Source: Carallia brachiata
Taxonomy: Eukaryota > Streptophyta > Magnoliopsida > Malpighiales > Rhizophoraceae
Direction: 5' to 3'
DNA length: 64,000 bases
Assembly (NCBI GenBank): GCA_021464245.1
Contig: JADCRB010000030.1
Span: 647,376 to 711,375, forward strand
The translations under genes were made by a program, and so were the position numbers. The notes beneath the pieces are model-generated. The model saw only the letters and a list, made by a program, of their open reading frames with translations. It ran no database searches and was not told the origin of the DNA. Below are positions 23,835 to 37,391 of the stretch, in pieces (within the stretch, counting starts at the first letter, position 1; each line of letters opens with the position of its first letter).

Positions 23835-26741
23835 ATGGGAAAGTCAGTGACTTTGCACTTGCTTTGTGGAGTTTTGGCTGTTTTGGGTGTTTCTTTGGTC
23901 AATGCAGATGATCCATATAGGTTCTACACCTGGACTGTGACTTATGGGACTCTTTATCCTCTTGGGGACCCCCAACAGGTTGGTCTTGAAGATGATTGGT
24001 TTTGGTGTTTGATGTAATCTTGGATTTGTGTGTATGGGGGAGGTGGGTGTGGGTTCTTGGTTTCTAAAAGTTTTGGTTTTTTTTAATTTTTGCAGGTTAT
24101 CCTGATTAATGGCCAGTTTCCTGGTCCAAAACTTGAGGTGGTGACTAATGACAACATTGTCCTCAACCTCATCAACAAGCTGGACCAGCCTTTCCTTTTG
24201 ACATGGTAAGTTTTACAATTCTCAGTCAATGCATTTGTTGTTCCAGCATAAGAAAGTGATGTGTGGTGGCAATCCTGGAAGCAGAAATTTGTGAGTAGCT
24301 TATGTAAAGGGCGTGCAATGGGGTGATGGGTAACAGTGAGATTAGGTAGTTTGAAATTGGGATGTGATTTTTTTTCCCCTGCTAAATAGAATAACTGAAA
24401 GGAAAAAAATTCCCAAAATATTACTACCACAGGTTTAGCTGAGTACTTGTATAGAGCTTCACATTAGTTTTCTGCACTTTTTATAATCAAATGGAAATTG
24501 GAGATGTAGTTCCTAGTTAATCTTCTTTCCTCATTGTCTCGAAGATCATATTTGACATGCCACGGGACTAATGTGGGTGTAACGTCACATTTGATTTAGC
24601 ATTTTGTTATATGGTTTTACCATATCCAAATAATGAAATTTTTTGCATTCTTGGGAACTACATTGTATGTTATCAACTTGTTTTGACACCAGGAACGGCA
24701 TCAAACAAAGGAAGAACTCGTGGCAAGATGGAGTTCTGGGAACCAACTGCCCGATCCCTCCAAATGCTAACTATACTTACGTCTTCCAGCCCAAAGATCA
24801 GATAGGAACTTTCACTTATTTCCCTTCAACTCTGTTGCACAAAGCTGCTGGAGGGTATGGAGCAATCAACGTTTATCAGAGAGCTCCGATCCCAAAACCG
24901 TATGCAACTCCTGACGGAGATTTCACTCTCCTGATTGGTGATTGGTACAAGACAAGCCACAAGGTAAGCAAAATCTTTGCTTGTAGCCTTCTTTGTCTTG
25001 TATATGCAAATTTTCCTGTAATATATATTACAGAACTGTGACCTTGTGATATGCATTAGCAATGTGTTATTTATAAGTTGTGATATGCCTTCTATGTTTG
25101 GTGCTTTGAGCGGGTTATATCATGTCTCTGCCCTTCGTGTTAAGCCTTCTTCACCTTTTTGCAGACATTACAGGCAACTTTGGACTCGGGCAAATCCCTT
25201 CCGTTCCCAGATGGGCTCATTATAAATGGCCAGGCATACTACATTCAGTGGTGATCAAGGTCATTTGGCTCTATGACAATAAGTTCCCTATTCCTCGCAT
25301 TCATAGCTTAAATAAATTTTCGAACCTTCTTTAAAAAATCCTAATCAACATAATTTGTTTTGATCCTTCAGGGAAAACCTACATGTTCAGAATCTCAAAT
25401 GTGGGATTGTCTACTTCAATAAATTTCAGGATTCAGGGCCATTCAATGAAGGTAGTTGAGGTTGAAGGATCTCATGTTATTCAGAATATTTACGACTCTC
25501 TTGATGTCCATCCTGGCCAGTCCGCGTCTGTCTTGGTGACCCTGAACCAGGCTCCCAAAGATTACTACATAGTTGCAACCACACGCTTTACCAAGCAAGT
25601 TCTCACAGTAACCTCAGTGTTGCACTACTCCAACTCTCGGACACCAGTCTCAGGACCCGTGCCTGCTGGTCCCCCTGATGAAATAGACTGGTCTGTGAAG
25701 CAAGCCAGAACTTTCAGGTATTAACTGCTTCAGAAACCTTGTGCTTTCATAAGAAGTCAAGAATGTTGCTGTAGGGTTGATTTTCTCTATGATCCTTTTC
25801 TTTCATTTCATCCTTAGTCATCTAATTTTTTGGTACATTGGAAAGATCCTTTGTCCTCTAATGTTTAAGCAAAAGGATTGGTGTTCATACGTTCATCTCC
25901 TTGTTTCTAATGTTCTTTGTCTTTCCTTTGAAGGTGGAATTTGACATCAAATGCGGCCAGGCCCAATCCCCAGGGTTCATTCCATTACGGAAAGATAACA
26001 CCAACAAAGACAATTTTATTGGCTAATTCAGCACCTCTAATAAATGGAAAGCAGCGCCATGCGGTCAACAGGGTCTCTTACATTAATCCTGATACCCCAT
26101 TAAAGCTTGCTGATTACTTCAACATTCCTGGTGTTTTCAGCACTAACTCTATCCAAAGCCAACCCTCCGAAGGTCCCGCATACATATCAACGTCTGTTAT
26201 GGCGTCCAACCTCCACGATTTTATCGAAGTCGTTTTCCAGAACAATGAAAACACATTGCAATCTTGGCATCTTGATGGCTATGACTTCTGGGTTGTTGGG
26301 TTAGTCATAATACTTTCCCGCCTTTTCAATATTTTAGTCAGTTCACTAGATTCTGATCATTCCTCTTCCAACATCTACAGATTTGGTTCTGGCCAGTGGA
26401 CACCAGCCAGCAGAACCTCTTACAATCTCGTTGATGCTCTGACCAGACACACTACTCAGGTAAACCATAGTCCTAGTTCTGTTATTTCTCAAACAATCTT
26501 TTCCGGATTATTGATGCGAATCATTTTTGTTCTGCAGGTCTATCCGAACTCCTGGACCGCCATCCTGGTCTCGTTAGACAACCAGGGTATGTGGAACATG
26601 AGGTCTGCGATATGGGAAAGGCAGTATCTTGGGCAGCAATTCTATCTCAGGGTCTGGACTCAAGTCCGCAGCCTTGCAAATGAATATGACATTCCCTCCA
26701 ATGCTCTACTTTGTGGCAAAGCCATTGGACGCCACCCTTAG
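23835..26741 (+). CDS. SKU5-similar (SKS) multicopper-oxidase-like protein, copy 1, frameshifted
   Basis: Secreted cell-wall protein of the SKU5/SKS group of the multicopper oxidase superfamily. Exons: 23835-23978, 24096-24205, 24693-24963, 25165-25259, 25372-25717, 25934-26299, 26381-26459 and 26538-26741; all introns are GT-AG. A signal peptide (about 1-24, LLCGVLAVLGVSLVNA) precedes DDPYRFYTW. Three cupredoxin domains follow. As usual for SKS proteins the copper ligands are lost: WNGI and GTFTYFPST replace the His-bearing motifs. In exon 4 the frame reads NGQAYYIQW and hits TGA at 25252-25254, whereas the true downstream frame is FSGDQ/GKTYMFR; two bases are missing near 25237-25246. As read, the protein stops after 204 of about 538 residues. 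No alternative donor that I tested restores frame. Exon lengths otherwise equal those of the second copy, except in exons 4 and 8. Confidence 0.9.
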
Positions 26742-29700
26742 TATACCTTAGAATTATTTGGACCGTAATTTATTTCCCAAGTCATGAGGGTTTGGCTTGA
26801 AAGGATAACATAGAATTGAGAGCAAAAGAAGAGGCATGTTTAATTGATTGACATATCTATTGTATATGAATATTTCTAGATTTTTTATTTCCCTCTATGA
26901 TTATTGCCAGTTTAAATGGTTATCTTCATTTTTTTTCCCCACGATTTTTTGCATTTACAGTAGTTAAAAACTGATCCAAAATAAATAGTTTAACTTAATC
27001 TGTGCATTGATTTAATTAGTCCATGACCTGTTGTAATTTGAAACACCTGACATACATTTGGAATATTTTGAGATTCAAGTACCTTGAATTTTGGTCAAAA
27101 TTGGAATCTAAATAATTTAAAAATTAAAATTTAATACATTAAAAATTTAATGAACGTGAAACTTTATATATGAAACTCGAATGACCTAATATCCGAATAA
27201 TTCAATCTAAATTCAATTTGACCCGTTAGACGTGCCACATTTGTTCACAATCACACATTGAAGATGGAATACAATTATCTTGCCTATTATTTTCCCTCTT
27301 GTTGGGGGTAAAAAATATCAGACAATCATTCTGGAGGGGTGCAAAGTCGTTGTTGCAAAGTAGGTGGGGCCGATAACTCCAAATGGTAGGCCTAAGATAT
27401 ATTATGACAAATTAACCCAAGATCTAGACATTTATTATGGCTCAGTAATTCTTATAGCCCAAGCCCATTAGCAAGCAAGCTCAGTTTGACTTGGTAACTA
27501 CTAACTATATTCTGGAATCATTTACTAACTATATTTTCCAGGGAGTGGTAGACATATATACCGTCTCTAAGAAAACATTAGAAGAACGCATTTTTATCTC
27601 TTACGTAGTAGAGTCCTGTTCTATTAATATTTGTTCGTCTGTGACTGACTGCACATAGAGAGTTTGCGACATGGCGAAGTGAGTTCTTTATCGCGCGCTC
27701 TGTCAATCTATGTTGTCTCAATGCTTTTTGATCAAGTGATTCCAACTCTTGACCACTTCGGAGCTGATTGCTAGTAATTCCATAATTCGTCTGAAAGAAT
27801 TCTTCGTTATCAATAAAATAGAGTGGGAATAAGCATGAACATAGTTTGATTATCGTGACTACGATTAAGAATAATTTCAGCTAATATGAAAAGGTATGTG
27901 ATAATTTAATTATTTATTTGAGTTTACTTCTTTTCTTGACGTTTCATTTGATTTTTTTTGTTTCTTTTTTGTCAGTGAATGTTATTTGAGTTTATTATTT
28001 GTTTATATGGATTTTCCTTCAGTCATATGTCTTGAATATCACCCTTACTTTGCTTATAGATACTTGGATCCGTCCTGGTGGGCACATGATAGGAATTTGA
28101 TTTCACATGTATTGGAATTAAAGTGGCCTACTAGGCCAGCACTATTGCATGTGCATATGTGTGGTTACACCTCTTGACTTTGTTTTTAAGCACACACTTT
28201 GAGAATTGAAATCCACTCTTGGGGAAGCATTCAAAAATTATGAATCTACTGCAGTTGACATTTTTGTCATTAAATTAATGTCTTAAAAAATTTTCATGGG
28301 GCTCCAAGCACAGTCATTGACCTAGCGTAGGTATTTTTTACACGAGAGTTGACTTTCCCTATTTAAATTAACTAACTCTTGAAGAGTACCTGATTTGATC
28401 AAACCGAAGTAAAATAGATGGAGATTTTGGCATTAGAGCAAGGCCCAAGGGTGGAGGTAGATGTAGTTAAATCGATGACTCATGCCTGAAATAACTAAAC
28501 ATGCAATCAAGACCATAAAAACTAATCATATGAGCAATTTTCGACTAGCAACTATTCTAATAAGAAATCTTCAGAATTGGCAAGGTACTCCAGTTTGATG
28601 TGAACGTTTATACCTACTATACCTAGGTAGACGATAGTTAGACTAGTATTTTAGTCCATTAAAGGTGTATTAAGCCGTAAATTATATAATAGAAATGATT
28701 TTTTTTATTCCAATAAGTACTACGTCCCTTCATAAGATTAGAATTAAGATTTCGAAAATAGAAATATGTTTATAAATACGAGAGCGTCTTTGAAAAAGGA
28801 TAATTAGACTATTGTACAAACATTTAATTTTATAGTTGTGAAGACTTTCGAATAATATGCATATTCACACAAGGTTATTTTCATGAATATATTCTATTAG
28901 TAAAGAAAGTGCCACATAATTCGCTACTGTGAACGCCTAACGATGATTAAAAACCATTTTAGCTTATCGGTATCACCCAAAATCAGACATAGGGAGACGT
29001 CAGACATCCCTGCTGAGAGTCGGCCCTTTGGGTTCGTTCGGCCCAATACTAAAACTGCACAAACGGTGGCAAGAAATACAGAGAGGTGAAAAGGGTTCTA
29101 GCCTAGTTGGAATGATTGAAGCATGCTTCAACCACACGGCGGAGATTTGATTCTCTGCCATGCTCTCACCTTTCATCCTTCAACTGCTAGTTTATCTATT
29201 TTAAAAGATAAAAAAAATAAAATTAAAAAAACAAAGAGGGTACACTCATGAGAGTGAGGACAAAGTGGGAAATGGGTTCACAACTCTATGGATCTTAGGG
29301 CAAGATAGTCATATCCCTCCTTCATGGGGTTTGATCCTTTCAACTAAGACTAATAAAACAGAAATTCCATTCGGACTCAAAATGAGTTTAGTTTGTGCTC
29401 TAACTCTTGGACTAGCTTATGTATCATTAGTCGAAAAATATTTTACACTAGTCATCATATCATCTGAGTGTTGTAAACAATACTTTAATTAAAAAATATA
29501 TATACATGTATATGTAGAAGTCACTGCACCTATGTTTTATATGCATTGCAGTTTAAGGAACCCAAAAATACGGTATTAGATTTTACGCCAACTTTCAATA
29601 ATACGAACGCGTTTTCTTCTTGAATTAATATACGTATATTTTAGTTTTAGTAATAATCATATGACCATCTGGCAATAAGTGATCAGCTGATGTTGATCCG

Positions 29701-32107
29701 CTCTCGGGGCAGCCGCTTTCGCTCCATTCTTCCTTCCATTTCCCGCCCCCACCCACCGACCGACGGTAGCTCTCCATTTGCGTCTTAATTTTTTGTATTA
29801 AAATACAGAAAATTAAATGTATTTGCTATATCATAGAAAAAAAAAAAAAAATGTCATTTTTTTGGGTGGGGTAGGGGTTGGCTTATTTTAAGAAATTATA
29901 GTCAAAATAGGTTACTATGAGTGCTTATTTCCTTTTATTTTTCTAAGATGAAATTATTATTACGAAAGAGTTTAGTAGTTTGACTTAAATAATTTAACAA
30001 AGTGATATAGATTATTGTATGATCATAAAAAAAAAAAAATATTAACGTTCGTTGTAACTGTGTTTCTATTTGTTGATATTTATTTCAAATTATGTAATAT
30101 TACTCTTAATTTTAAGGAATCGCTAAATAGGCAAGAGCACTACTACACTGTATTATTTATTGAAATACATGGATGGTAGGTACGAGACATATAACAGGTG
30201 AAAGGTGAGGAAAATAATTATTCATTTAACTTTGTTTATTTGTGGCAGCAAAGATATGATTGGTCAATGTCTTTTCTGCCTTCAATAGTTGATATTATAG
30301 TATTTAAGAACTTAAAATTTTATTTTAAAGGTCTTGAATTTTAATTTTAATAATAGAGTATAAGATATAAAAACGAAGAATATTACTTTTATTATGCAGT
30401 TTTATAGCTCGGTAGGAAAAAATAAAAATAAAAACGAATACTTCCTTATGGGGAAATAGCATATGTATTGAGCATGGAGTGCGCCCACAAATGAGCTTCG
30501 AACCCCTCGGATTTTGTGTTCATGCTGGCACCTTCGGGAATCTTAACTGGCTTCTTCGTGTATATATATATGTATGTATGTATACATTTTTGTGTGTTAT
30601 CTGCACCTGTGAACTGCCATCTCATTCTTGAATGCTTTGAGGGGGAATACTATTCCAACTCTCAGTCACAAATTCTGGGTACATTTTCTCCTTTGTCATT
30701 CAAAGTCTACATCCTTGAAAGAAACCAATTCAGAGCATGCTTTCGTTCTGTTTGTTTAATTTGTTATGTGTGCTTTGCACATTATTTCAAGTTCAAATTG
30801 CCGTAAATGTATTCTAAAAAAAAAAGAAGTGAGCGTGGTAGCAATGATAGTGCTAGCATATTGAATTTTGTCCGAAAGAGACTTATCATCATACAAAAAA
30901 AGGAGTAGACACGGACAATAGAAGATAGGAAAGAGACATGTTGCGACGGGCAATTTAGTTTTTGCAATAAGCAGTTTTAGTTTTACAACAAAATATAAAA
31001 ATATTTTTCATCTGTTTCTTTCATTGTAAAAGTTAAGAAGCTTGTTGTAAAAATAAAGACGCCTGTTGTATTGTATCGCTTTCACGTCTCTTATTTTCCC
31101 GTCCACTTAACAGGATTGCAAAAAAATACATATTTTTATATTTATTTATTTATTTGTTTTTTAGGTTCATAAAAGAGATAACAATTTATCACTGAGGAAA
31201 GAACAGGTAAGAGAGAATTACAATTTAAACTATAAATTTCTCAGTTAAAAATATATATCTTTAAGCACTCCAATTAGAAGAGATCCTCTATATTTATTTA
31301 TTCTTCAAGTTTGATTATCCATTAATTTAGAAAGTTGACATAGCTTCCAGCGAATTTCCTATAATGTGAAATTGTCTAACGATTTGACCACTCGATATCT
31401 TTTGTAAAGAAAATCACTGGATCCCACTAGCACGTTAAAAGTTGCATGCTATCTGATGCAAATTTATCACAGTTTGATTTGCTGAATTCATGGTTACATG
31501 GTGGACAATATTAAGCCAAGATTTTTCCTTCTAATGAAATGAGAAGACCTTGTGATCATGTTTATCCCTAGTGAAGTGCACTGCATGAAATAAAACTCAC
31601 ACAAGATGTTTTCTCTCTCTCTTTTTTTTTTTTTTTTTTTTTTTTTTGTAAATGTGTTGAATTCATGCGGTGCACGGATTAATGATATTTGTTGATATGT
31701 GCTAATATAACTTATGTTATATATTGAGATAGTGTGATTATTATTATTTTTTGTAATTATAATTATTGGTGAACCAAAAATTCTCAATTTTAAAGAAGAA
31801 GAAATGAAGTAAATCATTCTCTTAACTCTTTTTTTTTTTTTGTTTCTTTTTCAAAATTTCCAAGTTTGAAATAATAAGACATGTAATCTATAAAGAGGGA
31901 ATATTATCCTTGCATTAAATAAACTTCAATGCAATATTGTTTGATAACTTATTGCATTAATTAGTCTTTCCCCTACCAATTTTTTTACCTCTTATAAAGA
32001 AAGAGGTAAAGATAATGACGACATTAATCTGCATTTCTCCTTTATCTGATCTACAATGGTTCATTTTTATGTTTGTGAGCAGCCATTGGAGAACTGGAGG
32101 AATAAAG
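26742..32107. other. Spacer between the two SKS genes
   Basis: 5.4 kb without an intact gene. A possible orphan first exon ends at ATGGCGAA before GTGAGT (27671-27678). A SINE-like element lies at 29086-29236. There is a T26 run at 31622-31647, and the rest is AT-rich. The last few hundred bases should contain the promoter of the second SKS gene. Confidence 0.4.
29086..29236 (+). mobile_element. SINE-like element, different family from the 50-kb copies
   Basis: TAGCCTAGTTGG at about 29100 fits the pol III A-box; AGATTTGATTCTC about 50 bases later resembles a B-box; an A-rich tail (AAAAAAATAAAATTAAAAAA) follows. No clear target duplication was found, so this is a probable call. Confidence 0.5.
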
Positions 32108-34600
32108 ATGGGGCAAGCCAATATCGTGTGCTTTTGCTTTGGACTATTGGCTTTGCTACATGGGCTTCAGGTGCAAGCTGAGGATGCCTATAGATATTAC
32201 ACATGGACAGTTACATATGGAACAGTCTCCCCTCTTGGTGTTCTTCAGAGGGTAAGCCCTTTTGGCCTCTAATTTAATCTGTTGTGAATTTCACAAGTTG
32301 TTTTACTCACCTATTAAAAACTTAATGTTTCAGGGGATCCTTATCAATGGACAATTTCCTGGCCCTAACATTGATTGTGTGACCAATGAAAACATAGTTG
32401 TAAATGTGATAAATTTGTTGGATGAGCCTTTCCTCATAACTTGGTTAGTATCTAATTCAATTATCTATTACAAGTTTTTGTTTGATCCCAATTGGAATCA
32501 GGACATATAAGAAGCACCCTTTTTGGTGTGAAATTCAGGAATGGAATTCAACAGAGAAGGACCTCATGGCAAGATGGAGTGTTGGGGACCAATTGCCCTA
32601 TCCCTCCAAAATCTAATTGGACCTACAAGTTCCAAGCAAAGGATCAGATTGGAACTTTTAATTACTTCCCTTCAACTGCATTGCATAGAGCTGCTGGAGG
32701 GTTTGGAGGTTTCAATATTGCACAAAGGTCTGTGATTCCTATTCCATACCCTATCCCTGATGGAGAGTTTACCCTGCTTATTAATGATTGGTACAAGACT
32801 GACCACCAGGTTTGTTAATGAATTAAATGTTCTATCTGCAATGATGTCCAAATATGCAAGAATATGCTAATGCCATTTTTACAGGTACTGAGGCAAAACC
32901 TGGATCAGGGCATTCCACTTCCTAATCCTGATGCTCTTCTCATAAATGGGCTCTCTAACGGTTCATCTTTCACTGGTGAACAAGGTAAATAACCATCAAA
33001 TTTTACGTCCTTCTTTTCCTTCATCAAGTATGTGTTGGTTTGAAAACTATGATTGGAATTTAGTATTTCTTTTTCGGTAAAAGCACTGAAATTCTGTCAT
33101 GCCATTACAGGGAAAACATACAAGTTCAGGGTTTCAAATGTGGGCATTGCAACTTCTATCAATTTTAGAATCCAGGGCCATAATTTGACCCTTGTCGAAG
33201 TAGAAGGGTCTCATACTTTGCAGGAAGTGTACGAGTCACTTGATGTTCATGTTGGTCAGTCGGTGACAGTTTTGGTCACATTGCTTGGCCCTCCAAAAGA
33301 TTATTACATTGTTGCCTCTACTCGTTTTACCAAGCCCATTTTCACAACTACTGGAATACTTCACTATGCTGGCTCTAACATCCCTGCCTCTTTGCCCCTG
33401 CCTATTGGTCCAACTTATCACATTCATTGGTCTATGAAGCAAGCCAGGACCATCAGGTAATGAACTTTATATATGATCTCTTGATTTCTCTGTAATTCGC
33501 AAACTGGATAAACAGATAAAAATTGCTTACTGATTGTTGTTTGGCGCAGGTTGAATTTGACAGCAAATGCAGCCAGGCCTAATCCTCAAGGGTCATACCA
33601 TTATGGGAATATAACAATTGTGAGGAGAATTATTTTAGCCAATACGGCTGCTAATATCAATGGCAAGCTGCGCTATGCTGTTAACAGCATTTCTTATGTG
33701 GATCCTGCTACCCCATTGAAGCTTGCTGATTACTACAGCATACCGGGCGTATTTACCCTGAATTCAATTCCAGATTCTCCAACAAATGCCACTGCTGTCC
33801 TTGCCAACCCCGTCATTGGAACAACCCTCCACGACTTTGTGGAAATCGTCTTCCAGAATTCGGAGAACACTATCCAGTCCTGGCATCTTGACGGATTCTA
33901 TTTCTACGTTGTTGGGTAAGCCTTTCTAAAGTGTCTTTAATGTGCATCTAGACAATTTGCTATAGAATTTTGACTGTTAATGCAATTGGGGTCCTTGATT
34001 TTTCTCAAATTTATTACACTGTATATTGATCTTGGCTCTAAATACTGCAGATATGGTCCTGGTGGGTGGACACCTGCTATCAGGAGCCGCTACAATTTGG
34101 TTGACGCCATTACAAGACACACAGTTCAGGTACTCAATTGAAAGCAATTTGAACGAAATTTCCGGTTACAAAATGGGACATGTTGGGGGGACATAAAGCT
34201 TTGTGATGCGAGTGCGAGTGTGAGGACCACAAAAAGTGTAATCATGATTGCACTTTCTGTAGACCTGCATCACTCTTATGTCAAAAACCTGCAGTCTTGA
34301 GTAAAATTTAAAACGACTGTTCATTGGTCCCGGAAAAACTAACATAATCCGAATATAAAAAAAAATAAAAATAAAAGTAAACTTGAGCACTTTCATATGA
34401 ACAGGTATATCCTTTTTCCTGGAGTGCAATATTGGTCATTGGACAACAAAGGTATGTGGAATCTGAGGTCCGCAATCTGGTCAAGGCGCTATCTAGGCCA
34501 GCAATTGTACGTGAGAGTTTGGAACAATGAACCAAGCGTGTTTACTGAAAGTGACATCCCGTCCAATGCATTGTTCTGTGGCTTGGCTAAAAAACCATAG
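32108..34600 (+). CDS. SKU5-similar (SKS) multicopper-oxidase-like protein, copy 2, frameshifted near the end
   Basis: Tandem paralogue of the gene at 23835, same strand. Exons: 32108-32251, 32334-32443, 32539-32809, 32885-32984, 33111-33456, 33550-33915, 34051-34129 and 34405-34600. The lengths 144, 110, 271, 346, 366 and 79 are shared exactly with copy 1. Signal peptide MGQANIVCFCFGLLALLHGL, cleavage probably after VQA, then EDAYRYYTW. Copper ligands are absent (WNGI, GTFNYFPST), as usual for SKS. In exon 8, VYPFSWSAILV must continue as SLDNKGMWNLRSAIW, but two bases are missing near 34436-34439, so the last 50 or so residues would be read in the wrong frame and stop about 30 codons on. An upstream AG acceptor (exon from 34388) would keep the C-terminus in frame but replace the conserved start of the exon. 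The ATG at 32108 is preferred over an upstream one because the signal peptide starts there. Confidence 0.9.
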
Positions 34601-37391
34601 AGAGTAGAGTTCGTAGATTTTTTCTTTTTGAGGTAGTCAAGATACGATTTGTCCTTGAATCGGTTACAAGGGCGTGACTGTGAAAAGGGAAAATTGGGAA
34701 TAGGCTTACAAGAAAAAAAAAAAAAGGGGCAAGGTGAATATTATTTCCATAAAATTAATGATTTTTATGTGTGTTTTCTTCACAATTTATGGTGCTTAAG
34801 TCTTATTTGATTTTATTATTGATAATTGTTGTTCATGTTATTACTAATTGTTATTATTATTGATTATTAATTGCTAATACTATTTACTATTGGTAATGAA
34901 TAAAATGAAATTAAATGTTTAGTTAAATTAACAATTATTGATTGCTGTTGAAATAGTAAAATAATTATTTGAGACATTATTATTTTGTTTTAAAAATTCA
35001 CCATAAAGTTTTTTTTTGCAAAAACAAAAAAAATAAAAAAAATTGAAAGTACATTTTTTGAAAATATCTAATTTTTACACCGAATTTTTTTTATTATAGT
35101 TCAGAAAATTTAAAAAACAACTAGCAAAGAAAAGAAAAAAAGGAAAATAATTAAAATAACAAAACAAAGATGTTGAAGATCAAAGGTACTGTATAGTTTT
35201 AAATCCCTCACAATCACTTATGCGATTTATCTCATAAAGAATTAGAACAAGGATATTAAAAAAAAATGATGAATAATGCAATAAAGAAATAAAACTATTA
35301 TTGTTGGAGGTAATTTAGTCAAGAAAAATACTATCATAAGTAACAAAGGCTTGTTTTTTCAATTAGCTACTGTTTGAGGCAAAAAATAACTCAAAAGGTA
35401 AGGTAAATAATTTAACCAAACACCACCTTAATTGTTTATTTGCTCTCTATTGATCTACAAGCTGCTTGCATCCACTAGAATGCTTGAAGTATAACTCTAA
35501 CACATGCAACTAGACTAGCCAAAGTAAAATAATTTTTTAACTTCTTTATAATCACGAAATGTAAATCTTTTTTTTTTTTTGGTGAGATAAGTAAATCTAT
35601 TTTATATATAGCAAAGACAACCCCTTTCTTATAGGAAACTTTAGATTGTAAATTAAAAAAATTGATAATATTAAATTCATAGAACTACATGAAAGATAAT
35701 ATGACAATAATAACAAAATTAAAAACAGGTATTGAGAAGATTTCTTAAAATATATAAGTGAGTTTCACTCAATGATAGTTGTTTAGTAAGTTTAAATGAT
35801 CTTGACTTCTTTGCAAATATATTTCGAATTGGCCATTTAAATATAAAAATAAACACAATGGTATTCTCGTTAATAGAAAAAACTTAATCGTAATTCCAGT
35901 CCCTCCCCCCTTGGGTGGCAGCAAAAAGGGTGTTGTAATAGTCCGTGAACTATATAAAAAAAACTATATAAACTTTGCACCAAAAAGCTATATAAAATTT
36001 ACAAGATTTAACGTGGACAAATGACTGTTTGTACTTGAGGGAAAATATTGGAGCAACACCATTATCAAAGATTTACGGAGGAAAAAGAAAAAATCCAAGT
36101 TAAAAGGTTGTTTCATCAAACAAAGCTCGGCCTATTGTGGACGACAGTCTTACAGCGTAAAGGCCCAAACATTCCATCCATAACAGCAAATACTGATGAA
36201 GCCCACTAAGGCACTAACGCTCCAAAATTCAACATATCACAATTTTCTGTGACCAAATGATCGACCATCTCCACAAAATGTAATCTCATACTACCCATCT
36301 TACGCAGTAAAATCCCAATACTAACTGGATTTTCCCAATCTAAATTAGAAAATAGCTCCGTATGAAGGCAGAAGGGTGACGATTTTTGGTGTTATTCCCA
36401 TGATTGCATTAGATTAGCCTGAAAGTTGGAGGTGGAAAATAGACAAGGTAGTAGATGGCAGTGGCAACAGCTGGTAAGGAAATACAAACCAATTCCCTGG
36501 AAGGAATGAAAAATGCAAGAGTGCAGACGTATTATAACACTTAACTGACCAAAAAAATATATGACACCTTTGATAGACCTTTAAAATAAGGCTGCGGGTT
36601 GGAATCATTCTTTGCTAAGTGCAAAACTGCGGTTTGAAAGAAAATTCATTATAAAATCTTTTCTCTCAAGTAATGGGAGCCTAAAAAATAAAAAATCACT
36701 AACTATAGTTTAGAGACCTAACTTGCTTAAGTTTGAGATGAGATAAATGAGGGTCAAACTCCGAACCGAGTTCATTCACTCCCCTCAATTCAATCAGACC
36801 AAGTAATGAAGCAAGTAACCCACCCTAACCCGCATAGCATCAACACATTAAACTTAATTTACAATATGAGCTAATGAATTAACAAAATAATAATGGATCA
36901 GCAAGTCATGCAAGACCCAGAAGCAGACTCAGCTTTGAGCCTCAGTGAGGATGGAATTGACAAGAATATATATATTCTTATATGAACACACAAATAGATT
37001 CTTCCTAAAAAAGAGCTAAGAACTATTAATTTGAGTACCCATCCCAAGAAGAAATTTCAGCTCCTACTCCTACTTTTAAGAAAAAGAATGGCACATGATA
37101 ATGCAAAATGAATTATAATCAAAAAGGCACTAGAGCTGGTAGCCTGGTACTTTCCCACAAGTTAAAACACACCTTAAATTAAAATAAAACACCCCATACA
37201 TAATTTAGAACATTGAGAAGGAAAGAAGGGAAAAAAAAAAAAAAACTGAGTCTAATGCCTGACTACCATATCCATGTTTCCATATACCACAACCCAAGCA
37301 ACCTAGTCTATGAGAAATAAAATAAAAAAACAAAGCTAAATATAGCATGAAATAGCGGAAGGACAGAAAGGTTGATGACGACATAGGACCA
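34601..37391. other. Intergenic between SKS copy 2 and the Dof gene
   Basis: No gene recognised. At 35571-35598 an 8-bp repeat GTAAATCT encloses a T-run plus GGTGAGATAA. Repeated GCCCA motifs lie near 36160-36210. The last few hundred bases should hold the 3' UTR of the Dof gene. Confidence 0.4.

Noticed and set aside
30420..30525. Possible minus-strand tRNA or SINE (GGGGTTCGAAGC)
   Set aside because: Only a B-box-like motif is present; no matching A-box, stem pairing or tail could be found.
32015..32107. Upstream in-frame ATG for SKS copy 2
   Set aside because: The ATG at 32108 directly starts a typical signal peptide and gives the same 48-codon first exon as copy 1.
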